From Coptis chinensis (taxonomy: Eukaryota; Streptophyta; Magnoliopsida; Ranunculales; Ranunculaceae), in NCBI GenBank assembly GCA_015680905.1, contig CM027379.1, positions 101,979,001 through 102,043,000 of the forward strand: a DNA stretch of 64,000 bases, read 5' to 3'. Numbering within the stretch: the stretch's first letter is position 1; each line of letters starts with the position of its first letter. Shown here piece after piece: positions 24,745 through 36,495 of this stretch. The notes below the pieces were generated by a model. That model did not search any database. It saw only the letters and a program-made list of their open reading frames with translations, and had not been told where the DNA came from. The position numbers and the translations under genes are program-made.

Positions 24745-27700
24745 AGAAGGAATAGGATAACAAAGTACAGGAAAAGAAAAAGAGAAAACGGAAAGGTGAA
24801 TGTTGGAGCCTTCTCATTTTAAAGGTCATGGAATCTACTACATCTACTCCATGTATTTGTCAATAGTTTGTTTGGTTCTTTACTGCTATTGTTTTGATTA
24901 TTTTTGGAACATATGCAATGTATGATTTGAATCACAAATGGAATTATGATTCTTCATTCATTTGTCAATAATTATGCTGAGGTTAAGTTCTTGCTGTCCT
25001 TTAGTTCAAATCTCCATTTTCAAATGAGTTTTTTTGCTTTGAAGTACTCGGCACAACACTCTTGAGATGGCTTGATAGTTGTTCTGAGTAAGTGTTTGAT
25101 TTGTAATTTGATACAGGAATGAGATTTATTATTTATACTTAGGAATTAGGATGTTAATCTCGTGCTACATGCAGGATTTTTGGTCTTATTATGCAAGCTT
25201 CTTTCGAATTGCATGAAAACTTGAGCATCTGTTGAATTAGGAGCCAAACCTAGAAGAGCTTGATCCACCAAATATATCATCCGTCCATAAACAAGGTTCA
25301 CAAGAATTATCAGCAATAATGTATGTGAATAACAATAAACATAAGAGTGTTGGAAACAATTAATAGTACTATTCTTGCTTTACAGAGATAGTTCTACTAC
25401 ACTAATTACCAAGCTAAGGTAAGTTAAACATACAATTTTGAGGAATTTGAAAATTATGTTCACATTTTATTACATGGAACTGCAAAGGCTGTTCAAAGTT
25501 GGCTGAACACATGCATCTGCATGAACATGCAAAACTATATACTATACAGACACAATTTTTGAACACAGTTTTAGATCACAAGCTCACAACCGTAGTTTCT
25601 ATGGGACACATTGTACTAAACGACGTTCTAAATCCGTTGTGGGAGGATGCTGTCATGGTTAATTAATTTATTATGGGCAAACTACGATTGTGCCAAACAT
25701 ACAATCAAGTTATTTGTTGCTATATGTAGTGCTATGAAGATTACATTCTAGGACAATCAGCAATACTAACATCCGATTTGCAGATGGAAGGTAGGTTCAG
25801 AGCAAGAGTGGCATTGACCTTGAGACCAAGGCTTGGATCATTTCGATTTTTAACTAGAAGGCACAAACATTTCTTGCTCTTTGCAAGAACTGTCTTCAAA
25901 CCCTTGATGGTTGGGAAACAACATCCAAATCTCAAGAGGGTAATGTCTGGGAGATTTCGCAAAGAGAAGAAGACATCCTTCTCCAAGCGTTTGAGCGGCG
26001 GATTGCATACAGTAAATTCCAGGTATCCTAACACATTTCAATTTTATAAATCTACCGAACATTATGTTCTATTGATGTCTTTAGGAAGGACTATAATAGT
26101 TTATGAGTCCCCTAATTTGCAGAAATGTCCCCCTTTTGTCCTCCGTTAACACAAGCCATATCCTACAAATCATATTTACATGATAGTTCTGTTATGTCGC
26201 CGAACTTTTGTCAATTACTTTCACTATGGAAACATAGCACAACAACCTTGGGATAGGAAACTTTTATAACACCAATGAACTTAAAAAATTAAATAAAAGG
26301 AGGTGAAATAAACCAACCAACTTGATAAAAAGACCATAATGGAAGGGATTGAACACCTTTTTGTGTGAGCAGTTACAGGCCTTAAACAAATCTCTGTATT
26401 GGATATTGCACTAAACTTAAATGAACTTAGTGACGGAATTGAAGAGTAATGATGTGGTTGGAATGTTGATACCAAGAGTACAAGGTGTGCCTGGAGCCTT
26501 ACACTTTCGGAGAGTCTTGGAAGTTAAGTTCCAGTAGATACAGAACTTTAATGTGGAAATGAGTTCTTGATCACTCTGAACAATTTTATGGTAGGTGATA
26601 GGATTTTTAGTAGGATTGGTCCATTATGGAGATTTTGAGATAATGGGAGGGTCGAAGGAGAATCCTTCAAAAAGGTAGAGAATTAAAATTAACAGCTTCT
26701 TGGAACACACTGTTTCAATATGAGGATACCATTTCCTTTATCTAAATCTTAAAGTGTGTGGAGTTGAGGAACTTTCATGCGGTGATTACAGATATTGGGC
26801 AAGACACTAACATTGATCAAATTCAAAGATAGTCATAGTCTAACAAAATAGGAGGTTACCATATAAAAACTATTAAAAGTTGGAGGATCCAATCAATATG
26901 TAAATTATCAAAATGCAAAGTGAACTTTTCAATCCCACTAGATGTCAAAGTAAGGCTTGACTGGTAATTCAAGGCACACACCTACTACAAACCCTACGTA
27001 CTCGCAAGAATTAGTACCAAGTACTTAACCAGTTAATTTCCTCATCAATTGAAGCCTTTCCAATATGGTACAATAAGTTACTAAAAAAAAACCAGAGAGA
27101 ACAAAGCAAAAAATGAGAACGAGAGCGAATATATATGATATGATGGTGATGATTGTTTTTAATCTTTTTTCTTTTGCACACAAATTCCAATTGTATCATG
27201 ACTTTCTTCTAATGGCAAATGTCTCTTATAAAAAATATAAAGATGGAATTTCAAACAGGATCGTTACCAAAAATCTGAGTGAGTGATTAATATAATTTTC
27301 ATATTTCATAGCTATTATACACTCATGAGGGGCTAATTATAGCACAAATTCCAATTGTATCATGACTTTCTTCTAATGGCAAATGTCTCAATCTTGAAGG
27401 ATGAAAGACTTCTAATTTATATTTTAAAATAATATTATTAAATGGTTATTTCTTATTTTATTCTTCTTTAATCTTCTATGATTCAAATAAAAATTGTTTC
27501 ATGTCACCAAGTTGGTTTGATGGTATCTACATTATAATTTTGATATTGGTTGTTTTGTTTGAATGATTACTCTTGATGTTAATGTGTGTGCGTGTGTGCT
27601 ATCTAGGTGCTTCTACAACGAGTTAATGACCAAACTTCAGTTGGAACATGCTTCACCCACTCTCTTTCCTTACAGTGTTCATAAATATTTTTTTTACTTC

Positions 27701-27790
27701 CATGTCTTATGTGCATAAATGTTCTCCATGTTCTTTGGATATTCCAATAGATAACATGCTCCGTCAATCATATTTATGGATGAAATTAAT
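24745..27790. other. Intergenic DNA with one unrecognised frame
   Basis: A minus-strand frame of 97 codons (26034-25741) reads CNPPLKRLEK, LRNLPDITLLRFGCCFP, and so on. Its Leu/Cys spacing is faintly like an F-box leucine-rich repeat, but I cannot support that call and leave it unnamed. The remaining DNA shows no gene. Confidence 0.35.
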
Positions 27791-28115
27791 AGGCATTGGA
27801 TATGCAAATGGAATCTGGGACTGGCAATGGTGACAATGAAGTGCTTGAGCTTCTTAATCAGCAGGATGGATTTGAAGCAGCAAACAAAGGAAAGGTTTTC
27901 CTTGCTCTTTTAAGTTTCATACACCCTTGCTTGGTCCATTAGACAAGAAGGTAGTAGTTTAGCACCTTATTATTTGTAACACATTATTGTGTTGTTATCT
28001 TAGGTCTTAATGGCTACAAATTTAATTGATATATTGGATAAGCACTCCTTTCCTCTGGACGAATTGACAGGAAGATTGAGTTTCCCAACCCCAATGAAGA
28101 GATACCTTTTCTTTT
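27791..28115 (+). pseudogene. RPT6: 26S proteasome AAA-ATPase subunit RPT6, two-exon fragment
   Basis: Exons are about 27791-27894 and 28004-28115, with a GT...AG intron between them. The first reads MESGTGNGDNEVLELLNQQD then GFEAANKGK. The second reads VLMATNLIDILD and, after a degraded stretch, LTGRLSFP and a frame-shifted PNPNEE. In RPT6 this is the second half of the AAA domain: [27 protein letters not shown], then the sensor-1 ATN and the arginine-finger stretch RPGRIDRKIEFPNPNEE. The Arg-finger region is degraded (ELTGRLSF) and several residues are deleted (VQRTM), so it is inactive. Introns are retained, which argues against a retrocopy. Confidence 0.8.
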
Positions 28116-28206
28116 TAACCATTCATCTGAACATCTTATATGGCCTTATTATGATGGAACAGTTTACGAATTTTATTATTATATCGAATTTTTTAGGAAA
28201 CAAGAG

Positions 28207-28300
28207 AGATATATATAATAGCATGCCCGTTATTGAGCTCTTTGGGGTGTCAACGCCATAACTTTAGATAAGGAAACTATCGTTACAAAAGGGGATTTAC
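28207..28300 (+). mobile_element. Helitron-like 5' terminus, family B, copy 2 (diverged)
   Basis: TATATATAATAGC is followed by GGGGTGTCAACGCC and, about 30 bp later, TTACAAGAAAT. This is the same order of motifs as at 18235 and 28695. The terminal TC is not preserved. No matching 3' end was found for this copy, which may be truncated by the neighbouring one. Confidence 0.4.
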
Positions 28301-28694
28301 AAGAAATAAGAAAAGGCAATACAATACCCATTAACCCTACGTATTCCCACTTTTCTCTTCTTCCCTACCAAGACAGACTTCTCTCCTCATAAAAAGTTCC
28401 TTCCGCCATGTTTGAGCTCTGAATAGTCTTCTTCTTTGTACATATCATGTTTGTTGTAGTTATTAATCTAAAATTGCATCTTTTTAGGCATATGGATAAA
28501 AATCAAAGTTTTCCATAATGTGTGCATATGTTCATTGGCGATCTACTTTAGGATAAATAAAATGATACTCTTAGTTTTACTTTCTGTTGTTGCTTTATTA
28601 ACTGATTTAAGGATTATGAAAGCGAGGTGCTCTTATAGGTAGAGAGTCGACATTTGTGTAAATTTAATTAGTATAATTTGTTTACCAAAACTAA

Positions 28695-30781
28695 TGCTAC
28701 ATATAATAGCAGTCCTTTTGGACCGCTCGAGGGTGTCCACGCCTCATAGTTGATTACAAGAAATCGAGGAGAAAAAAAAGCTGCGATGTGAGAGTTCCAC
28801 AAAATTTAACCTTGAAGGTTTTCTAATCTAAGTCATACACTTCGATATATTTAGAAGCTTGAATATTTACCAAATTTTTCAATAAAGAAAGCGTATCTTC
28901 AACAACACAAGTTCAAAAGCCGCTAAATTGATCGGATAAAACCAAATAAGAACTTCGGCGTGACTAAGAAGAAGATAGTATTGTTTTTGTGTCGTTCAAT
29001 TTGCTTCATACATATGTGAGTGGTAGGTGTTTCTGTTTTATTTAGTTATATGTGTTATTGTCTTCCTTATATCTGTTGATTGTGTCTACATGGACACACA
29101 TATCGATTCCATGTTCCCATACAAGATACATTTTCTATCTTCTCCTTTCGTCATCTACCTCTCTCACTAATTGTTTGCACAAAAGAATGGGGTTTGATCG
29201 AAGATCTATTTAGTGCTTTAGTGGAACAGTGATCAAGTTGGCTAAATTGGTTTCTTACAGTTTTACGTCGATCATTTATTCTGCTTATAATAATTGAAAG
29301 ATATGTCACATTTTCATTTTGTAAAGGTTCTGAAAGATGGAGAACCAGCTTAGCTTTTGGCAGTTGGGAGCGAGATGAGCTTCGTGGGCAGTCAAAAGTT
29401 TATGAGGCTCACAAGTTTTTGAGGAAAACAAATGTGAATGCTCCTTCATAAAATGCAAAAGCAAATGGCAAATTTTGTAAATTTTTTGCTTTGCTATAAA
29501 GGTCAAAGGCCAATTTAAATCATAGATTTATAGTTATATTTATGAATGAGGTTAGTTTCTATTCTTGACCAGTAATTTTATTTTTGAATCCGACAATAGG
29601 CTATAGTTGTAATGGTAGAAAGAAGAACTTAAGTTACAGTGAGGGACAAAACCAAAAGTTTACTACAAAACCTTATTGTCATTATATATGAGCAGAACCC
29701 AAATGATCGACTTTTAGGTTTTCCCAAATTTAGCTACATCTTATCCATGCTTCTTCGCATTCCCATTCCCAATCCAAGTTTAATTTTAACTGACTATTTC
29801 ATTCTTATGTATTACGTATTAACAAAACCCACAAAAGCATTCATTAAAATTCACTCCGTCTCGTTCCCAATTACATTGTTGTTGTTTTGTTTAATGCATC
29901 AATCTTCTTCTTTCATTGAATTGATTAAATAAACGTCATCGATGGAGATTCATCAATCCATCTATTCACTGCCCTCATAGCTCGATCTTTCATTGAATTT
30001 AGGTATCAAGTATGCCTCATTTGCTCATCCCCGTTTATTTTTTTTGATATATCGTTTGTATTATCACTAAGATTTGCAATTGATGAGATGATGAGCAATC
30101 AAACCTTAAGTTACTACATCAAGGTTTATTCTTAAGAAGGTTTTTTTATGATTTGATATAGATCTTTGATGATGAGTATAAGCAATCGAGTCATTGTTTG
30201 TTGCAGATTTAAGCCATACTTCCCATCGAATGACACAGTTTCTTCTATATTGATTCACATATATCCATACTCCAACAAAGATATGGATTTTTGTGTTATA
30301 TTGCAAAAAAGGTATTACAAGAAATCAGGAGACTAAGTAGGAAATAACTAAACCCTTCGTCAAAAGTCAAAAGTTTCCAATTTCTAAGCCTCTCTCTCTC
30401 ATCTCCCCTCTCTCTCATCTCCCACCGTGTCTATCTCTCTCATCTACATGTCACAGGACTAAATACCCCATCTCTTATATGTGATCTATGGAGATTTCTT
30501 TATATGGAAGCAATTTGGCATCAATGCAATTACGAGTTCCAAATTATACTTATTAATAATTTCTGAGGAAGGTATATTCATATAGAATTATAAATCCTAG
30601 ATATCGCAATGATATTTAAGTTTAACTTCTCATATTATGATTGTGCATATTATAGGAATTAGTGAGTAACTATAATTTGGGTGTATTAATTGAGTATTTC
30701 CTGCACTGCTGCAATTTAAGGCTAAAAAAACTAGATTTTGTGATTTTATGGCACCCGTTCGTAGGAGGATTCAAAAACTAG
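28695..30781 (+). mobile_element. Helitron-like element, family B, copy 3
   Basis: The 5' block CATATAATAGCAGTCC then GAGGGTGTCCACGCC begins after an A at 28694; the expected TC is now TG. The 3' side has GGCACCCGTTCGTAGGAG, a short spacer and CTAG at 30778-30781 followed by T. GGCACCCGTTC is also found at 23653, suggesting a family-specific 3' end. The hairpin is weak here. The interior (2.1 kb) has no helicase. A plus-strand segment near 29345-29450 (WRTSLAFGSWERDELRG) looks coding-like but is unrecognised. The pairing of the two ends is an inference. Confidence 0.45.
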
Positions 30782-30830
30782 TGATATTCCAAAAATAATT
30801 GAAAGTAAAGAGATCTTTGAAAATTTATCA

Positions 30831-31004
30831 AGTATTCTGAAATTTCTGAGTTATTCTGAAATTTTCGAAAGTTTCGAAATTGGAAATATATTTTGAATCC
30901 GAAAAAAAATTAGATCGGATTTGGCTAGCAGGTTCCGAAAAAAATTTGGAAAAATTCCGAAGGAGATTAATCCGATCCGATCCGATCCGAATTCACCCCT
31001 AATC
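30831..31004 (-). repeat. CCGATCCGAAAATTCCGAAA-type repeat, second copy
   Basis: Read on the minus strand it starts TAGGGGTGAATTCGG and continues with repeated GGATC and TTCGGAA phrases, as at 17513-17725 on the plus strand. It lies directly upstream of the DEAD-box fragment. It is probably a hAT-like non-autonomous relic. Confidence 0.5.
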
Positions 31005-31100
31005 TCTACAGAGGTCACACATGCTCACAATGTAGCATTCTTCATCTTTGCTATCAATTATCCCTTCAGCGCAACTCCTCCTGAGTCTCGAAACATCAAT

Positions 31101-32909
31101 ATGAATCGTTTGATTAGGAAATCAGCAGTCGCTTCCATCCGCACTGTTATTTCGTCTTTTTCTTCTGTACCCTGTCGCAATCGTGTGTTGTGCAATTCCC
31201 CAAACATCGCAAAACCAGGAGCAGATCCTTCATCTCCATATTTCAACTATTCTCTTCGTGCTCTGAAGGAGCCCTGTTCTTTAGATAAGTATACTCGTTG
31301 GTCGGACAATTTGACCAAAAACGTCTTTTTCAACACCCTTGGCGTTCATTTGGATTTGTGTCATGAATTGGATTACAGAGGGATCCAAAACCTTATTCCA
31401 CCTGTATGTATCATTTACGTACTACTACTCGATCGTCTTTGTAACTAAACTGATATTGAAAATGTAGAGTGCTCTGCTGGAACCAGCTAGGCAGGGGCGT
31501 GACATTATCTATCTAGCTAGACCAGGGGCAGGAAAGGCTCTATCTTTGCAATTCCAATTATGGATAAACTCTTTTGGTCGGAGACTTTTTATTATTATAG
31601 GTTTGTTGACATCTAGCTCTGCCAACTTTTGTATTACTGTAAATGGTTTTTATGGACAACTTCCTTAATTCACCCAGATTTAATCATTTACCTACATATT
31701 TTTCTAATGGCAGTGGCTGCGCATTGCCCATTGTTTTGGTTTTGGCTCCAACAGCACCACTTGCTGAACATGTCTATGAAAAATTACGTGCGTCTGATAC
31801 CACGACAATGTACATATCTAAACTATCTGATTATTCTGATCAAGAACTAGTAAACTACCATCCCTTATGGCTTCACACTAAAGTGATTGTTGGAACACCT
31901 GATTTAGTCGCTCTTCAGTTTAATGCCGATAATTTGATCTTGAGTGATGTCAAATCTGTCATTCTATATGAGGCTCATGAACTTGCCGGCTTTGATGAGG
32001 ATGTCGAATTTATTCTAGGCAAGTTACCCAAGAAGCGACAGAGCATGATATTTTCTAGCACAATGTCAACTTGGCTAAGAAAATTTTCAGAGAAGCATCT
32101 AAAAGACCCATTCACTATTGATCTTCTAAGTAATAATTGGATATGGCTTTTTTTAACTCTGATCCACAATTGCATTATTGAAGCTGATGATTAAGTTTTA
32201 ATCTCTTGGGTAGCATGAAACTTGTGCATTATCTTCTGGTTGTCCAGTATATACAAAGTTAGTGCAATTTGTCAAGTTCTAGCTCTCTGTGAGTGATTTT
32301 TTAGTTTACTAGGTAAGTATAGCAAACTTTGAAAAAAAAAACTGTAGCAAATTTGTAAAAGTTTAAATTCCTTAGTAAGATGGTATTGACTTTTAGTTTC
32401 TTGCTAAGGTGGTCCTTCTTTGTGTACTTGTATTTTGTCGATTAATCTTTTTATTTTTCTTATTTGTTGTCGGTTTTAACCCTATAAATGTCCAACATGC
32501 ATGTTGTTGCCATTCTGAAACGAGTTGCAACTTGCAAATTCAAAATCAACCTTAATTCGTCGTCTGCATGAGCGAGTTTAATATCACAAATTTCCCCATT
32601 ATCACAATGTATAAAGTTCAAGCTTCTTGGCAGGCTTAAACCCCAAGTATATGAAATGTTAGTTGAATACTCTTAGAAATATGGCATGATGTTACCATGA
32701 TCCATTAAACGGTTTGCAATTCCCATTTAGCGTACCTATAATCTGTTACCCATTGGTTTTCTTTCTTTAGATAACAAAAATTATATGCTTTTCGTGTGTT
32801 GTAATTAATGCGGTCTTCATAATCATCTTTGTTTTAATGAGCGAGCTTATCTAGAGTTTTCTTTTCAGGTGGATGTTCCTGATCAGAAGTTCGAAGAAGG
32901 GGCCATTGC
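31101..32909 (+). pseudogene. Mitochondrial-type DEAD-box RNA helicase fragment, copy 1
   Basis: Exons run 31101-31403, 31468-31600, 31714 to about 32128, and 32869-32909. They begin with a basic, Ser-rich, presequence-like N-terminus (MNRLIRKSAVASIRTVISS) and follow the plant PMH/RH9/RH53-type helicases: FNTLGVHLDLC, EPARQGRDIIYLARPG, VLVLAPTAPLAEHV, IVGTPDLVALQ, KKRQSMIFSSTMSTWLRKF, DPFTIDL and DQKFEEGAIA. The helicase core is disabled: Walker A reads ARPGAGKA instead of ARTGTGKT, the DEAD box reads YEAH, and SAT reads SST. The C-terminal RecA domain is absent. Despite that, about 130 codons of the third exon remain open. It is either a pseudogene or a strongly diverged duplicate. A related inverted copy lies at 42016-42412. 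Confidence 0.8.
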
Positions 32910-33339
32910 GTAAGTTATGACCTGGAATGCATCAACCAGGGACTCTCTATTTATGGTAAGAGTCGTCATGCATTTTCTTCCTCTACATTCCTCTATACAT
33001 AATTCTAGATTCATCTCCTACTCACTACTTTGTTATTTTGTGGTTTACCCAATTTTGATATATTGCTTAACTCGAACTTCTTTCTCTTTGCCATTATGTA
33101 CTAGTCTCTCTTACTGGTAATACTTGTGCTTGTTAAGTACAATCAATATGCAATTGTTTTCAATGTTAGCAAGAAAGTGATGTTGATGTGTACTACCCTG
33201 TGTTTTATTTCAACATTACTTATAATATCAATTGATCTTCTTTAAGAAGTGTTTGGAGCAAAAAGTGATGTTGATATGTTGAACCACTGTTTTATTTTAA
33301 CAGTATTGTATTATATCAATTGTTCTTATTTAAGAACTG
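32910..33339. other. Spacer with a duplicated phrase
   Basis: Two diverged copies of a ~60-bp phrase (AAAGTGATGTTGAT... then a TATATCAATTG block) lie at about 33173-33235 and 33258-33320. No gene is seen. Confidence 0.5.
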
Positions 33340-34135
33340 TTTGAAGGTCTACTAGTCCTATTCTGAACGTTGAGGATGTAGGGGTTGGTTGATATCCGTT
33401 AGAAGTTGTTCCAGTTAGTGTGAGAGAAGGCAATGAAGACCCCAAGGGCTTTACTGTTTTGTGGTTGGAGAGTCATTTTGAAGAGTTCAGGAAGATAGCT
33501 GGTCTATGTTATAATGGGCGTTGGGAAGTTGCCTTAGCATTGTGAATGCTATTATGGGGTCAACTGGTCAAGAAGGGGTCCTACGAATCCTAGTCAGGAA
33601 TTTGCCTTGTCTAATGGGGGAGAAGGGTCTTTGTCGTTTAGTGTGAATTATGGGGATTCTCTGATCAGGTGCGAGAGCCGAGAGGGTTCATTAATTTCCC
33701 AATGTTGCCTAAATATATTTCTTGAAATGTTCGAGGGTAAGGGGATAGTAATAAAAGACCCCTTTTAAGGATAATGACATGGATTCATGTGTCAGTATCC
33801 GTTGAGTGTCTAACATGGCGAATTATAAAAAATCGAGGTATATCACATGCAATGTGTTAGTGCCTCGTCTGTCACCAACACATGGATGCATATCCAATAC
33901 TATTTTTTTTTTTTTAAATATGGTGCCTCCATTTAGCATAGTTATTGCCTATACTGTGATTCGAGACATTTGGGAGAAGAAATTAGTTTCTGTTGAAGAT
34001 TCCCTTATAAGGGTGTACCCAACTCTGTGAAGGGGATCTTTTCACAAGCTTATGGTCCTCTTCACAGGAGCTCTCTTAGGAATCTCTGGGAGGAGCTAGA
34101 TAATGCTCGGGCGTATTCTCAACTTGATTTTTAGT
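33340..34135 (+). mobile_element. L1-type LINE relic (ORF1 end to endonuclease)
   Basis: Plus-strand scraps follow plant L1 order. An ORF1 tail has PKGFTVLWLESHFEEFRKIA (about 33448-33510). The start of ORF2 reads IS-NVRG-GDSNKRPLL (about 33715-33765), equivalent to the usual ILSWNVRGLGDSNKR. An endonuclease block has GIFSQAYGPLHRSSLRNLWE followed by ELDNAR (about 34030-34110), equivalent to FTGVYGP...LWEEL. There are several stops and an A/T-rich insertion near 33900, and no reverse transcriptase follows. It is old and broken. Confidence 0.65.
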
Positions 34136-35039
34136 CATACCAATTAAACAGTGGCGTACCACAAAAGTATAAAACTAATCTAATTATTAGGCATTGTTGC
34201 CCAATTTAATATTCTTTCCCATTAAAAGTTTTCTTAAAACAGACTTACTAAAATTTCAGCATGAAGAGAGTGAGGTTGAAACGCAAGTTTGGGGTTTTGG
34301 GACTGTTGATGAAGAGCGGTTTTCTTGGTTTTGGTCAGCACAAAATACTTCACTGACGGGTGACGTTAGTTGAGGGGGTGTGTCTCTCGATTTTCAAAAC
34401 AGGGGGTATCTTAAAAAAACTTATCAAACGGGGTGTATCTCAGATTAACCCTAATTATTACTATAGTATGTACATGGTGGTGCTAAAGATGTAAAATTGG
34501 GATAAAACTGTCCGGACAGGCGTTAAAATGTACAACACAAATTTACTGTAGTTGGATCGGAATTTTCAAAGTAGTAAAAGATTTGAAGCTGCTATTCGTC
34601 ATAACAAGATTGCAACACAAGCCCAACATCTATGATCCAAACCCCACAGAAACCCAAAACCTAATCCTTTCTCCTCATTGCCTGACCAGTTGACATGCTT
34701 AATCATTTGGAGTTTTGGACCACTAGGGAGCACAGAGCCTCAGACTACCCCTCAATACCAATCTGAAACCAACAACTCTTAATACTGAACTGGCAGTAAT
34801 GAAACCAGAAAAACTGCATAGCTGTGGGGGTGAGCACAGCAATATGTTGTGCCAATTTCTTGAAATCCCAAAATTTTCGTAGCGAAAAACTTATGTATCT
34901 GAGCAACATATATCAATTCATCATAAGGAGCCGAATAAAGCTTTCAAGCATTCAGAGAAGCCTCCCCTCTAATCCTACCTTCTTTTCATTGCTCTGTTGA
35001 GTTAGTTAGACATCTTATTTCCAGTAATCCCAAATGAAT
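34136..35039. other. Intergenic DNA
   Basis: No gene is recognised. A small perfect palindrome, CTGTCCGGACAG, lies at about 34508-34519. Around 34375-34435 three GGGGTGT-TCT-like phrases recur within 60 bp. Neither points to a known element. Confidence 0.45.
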
Positions 35040-35480
35040 GCATGATAATTAAGTTTGATGCGGCTTTTTACAGGGATACTGACTGGGCTGGAGCTGGATG
35101 TATTGCCTCAACAGTGTAGGAGATGTAGTGGGAACAACAGTTCAAAGATTCAAATCAAATCATCCTGAAGAAGCTGAAATGTTAGTTGCAGAGGTGGCAG
35201 TTCTGCTAGCAGAACAGCTACATAGCAAGGAGTTTGTTTTTGAAGGGGACTGTAGGGAGATCATTACAGCTCTAACTGAACTAGGATGCAGCTGGACTTT
35301 AGTAGCAGTTAGGGATTCTATTATTTTAATATGTAAGAAGTTTAATATCAGTCTGTTTAAATGGACAAGTAGAGATTTTAATGGGAGGCCCATTCTTTGG
35401 CTATCTGGGTCTGTCACTAGTTACAAAGAGAGGCTCTTCCAAGGTGTATCAAGAACAAAACCCATTTCCTGTGCTCCTGT
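35040..35480 (+). pseudogene. RNase H-like (RVT_3-type) domain relic
   Basis: The frame gives FDAAFYRDTDWAGAGCI, then GDVVGTTVQRFKSNHPEEAE, then EFVFEGDCREIITALTELG and a tail block RDFNGRPILWLSG. These match the acidic-residue blocks of the plant non-LTR/host RNase H family: D in FDAA, E in EEAE, D in EGDC, and the last block usually RxxNxxADxLA. One stop lies near 35117 and the last block is degraded. It could be the 3' end of another L1-type LINE or a domesticated RNase H domain protein. Without adjacent reverse transcriptase, I favour a LINE relic. Confidence 0.65.
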
Positions 35481-36293
35481 CATTCATATATGTAATCGAG
35501 CAGGTTTGTTTACCATACTTTTTATACCATAGTTTATACCACACCTCCCTAGAAAATGAGTTAAAGACTTATAATTTGTAGATATGATATACTAATTACA
35601 AATAGCATCTACACAAAAATTCATATTATTTGGAAATCTCTAAGTTAGCTAAAAATCATTGGTAACTTTAAATTTTTTTTAACGAATCAGATTTTTCAAT
35701 TTTGCAATTATTTTTTGACATAGTTAAACATTATCAAATGAGTTAAAATTTTATAGAGGTGATCGTCATGGTTAGTTGAACACATTCACAAAAAACTAGG
35801 CTATAGTTCACGTTGTAGGTGAAGTTGTGGGGCATGATATAAACTATGATATGAAAAGTATGATAAACAGAACTTGCTTTGTGTGTAATTTTTTCTTTTT
35901 TTTTATAGTGAGTCTGTGTGTAATTTTTTCTTTTTTTTTATAGTGAGCTCGGTATGTAATAGATAAAGTATGTTTCATCCAAAAAAAAAAAACACTTCTG
36001 CTTTACAAGAGCTTGCATCGTTATACCTTGAATTTTGCAAAAAGATTCGTATAACCTTGTACTTATCATCAAGGCCGAAAATATCAATATATCAAGGATA
36101 TATATCGGTTTTTGAGGTACTCGATATAGAGATATTAAGATATATCAAATTGATATTGACACAATTTCAATCCGATATATATATAATATATATTGTTGAC
36201 TTAGTTGATTTTGACTAATATTTGACTTTCTTTGACCGGCTTTTCATTAAAATATCTAATATTTCTGATATATATTGGTAAATATCAGTGATA
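35481..36293. repeat. AT-rich spacer with tandem duplication and CGATATATATCGG-like repeat
   Basis: A 35-bp unit (GTGTGTAATTTTTTC...TAGTGAG) occurs twice head to tail at 35881-35915 and 35916-35950. From about 36065 to 36290 the sequence is dense in ATATATCGG and TATATCAATATATC phrases. The same vocabulary, including ATATATATCGGTTTTTG, recurs at 40028-40105, so this is a dispersed repeat. No gene is seen. Confidence 0.6.
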
Positions 36294-36451
36294 TCTTACT
36301 ATATTAGAAAAATCTGGGGTACGATGAATAGTTTTTTCATGTACGTCACAGGGGTATTTTAGTCTTTTCCTGTCTAATGGTATTTTCTCCCAGACTCTCG
36401 AATTTTGTATCTCTGCTCTCGGTCTCTCTCTTCTCAATCTCTTCGCCTAAG

Positions 36452-36495
36452 TCTTTATTTGAAAAAATCTGGGGTATGATGAACAGTTTTTTCAC
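36452..36495 (+). repeat. Internal second copy of the family A Helitron 5' end
   Basis: TCTTTATTTGAAAAAATCTG followed by GGGTATGATGAACAGTTTTT repeats, with a few changes, the block that opens the element 158 bp upstream. It may be a second Helitron nested near the first, or a duplicated origin. Confidence 0.65.

Noticed and set aside
25741-26034. 97-codon minus-strand frame as an F-box/LRR gene
   Set aside because: The leucine/cysteine spacing is only loosely LRR-like, there is no F-box, and an overlapping plus-strand frame is equally open.
28695-30781. Family B copy 3 as a certain full-length Helitron
   Set aside because: The 5' TC is lost and the 3' hairpin is weak; it is kept as a candidate only.
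31101-32909. Functional DEAD-box helicase
   Set aside because: Walker A, DEAD and SAT motifs are all altered and the second RecA domain is missing.
34508-34519. CTGTCCGGACAG palindrome as a regulatory site or element end
   Set aside because: A lone 12-bp palindrome without partner, spacing or a nearby gene; likely chance.
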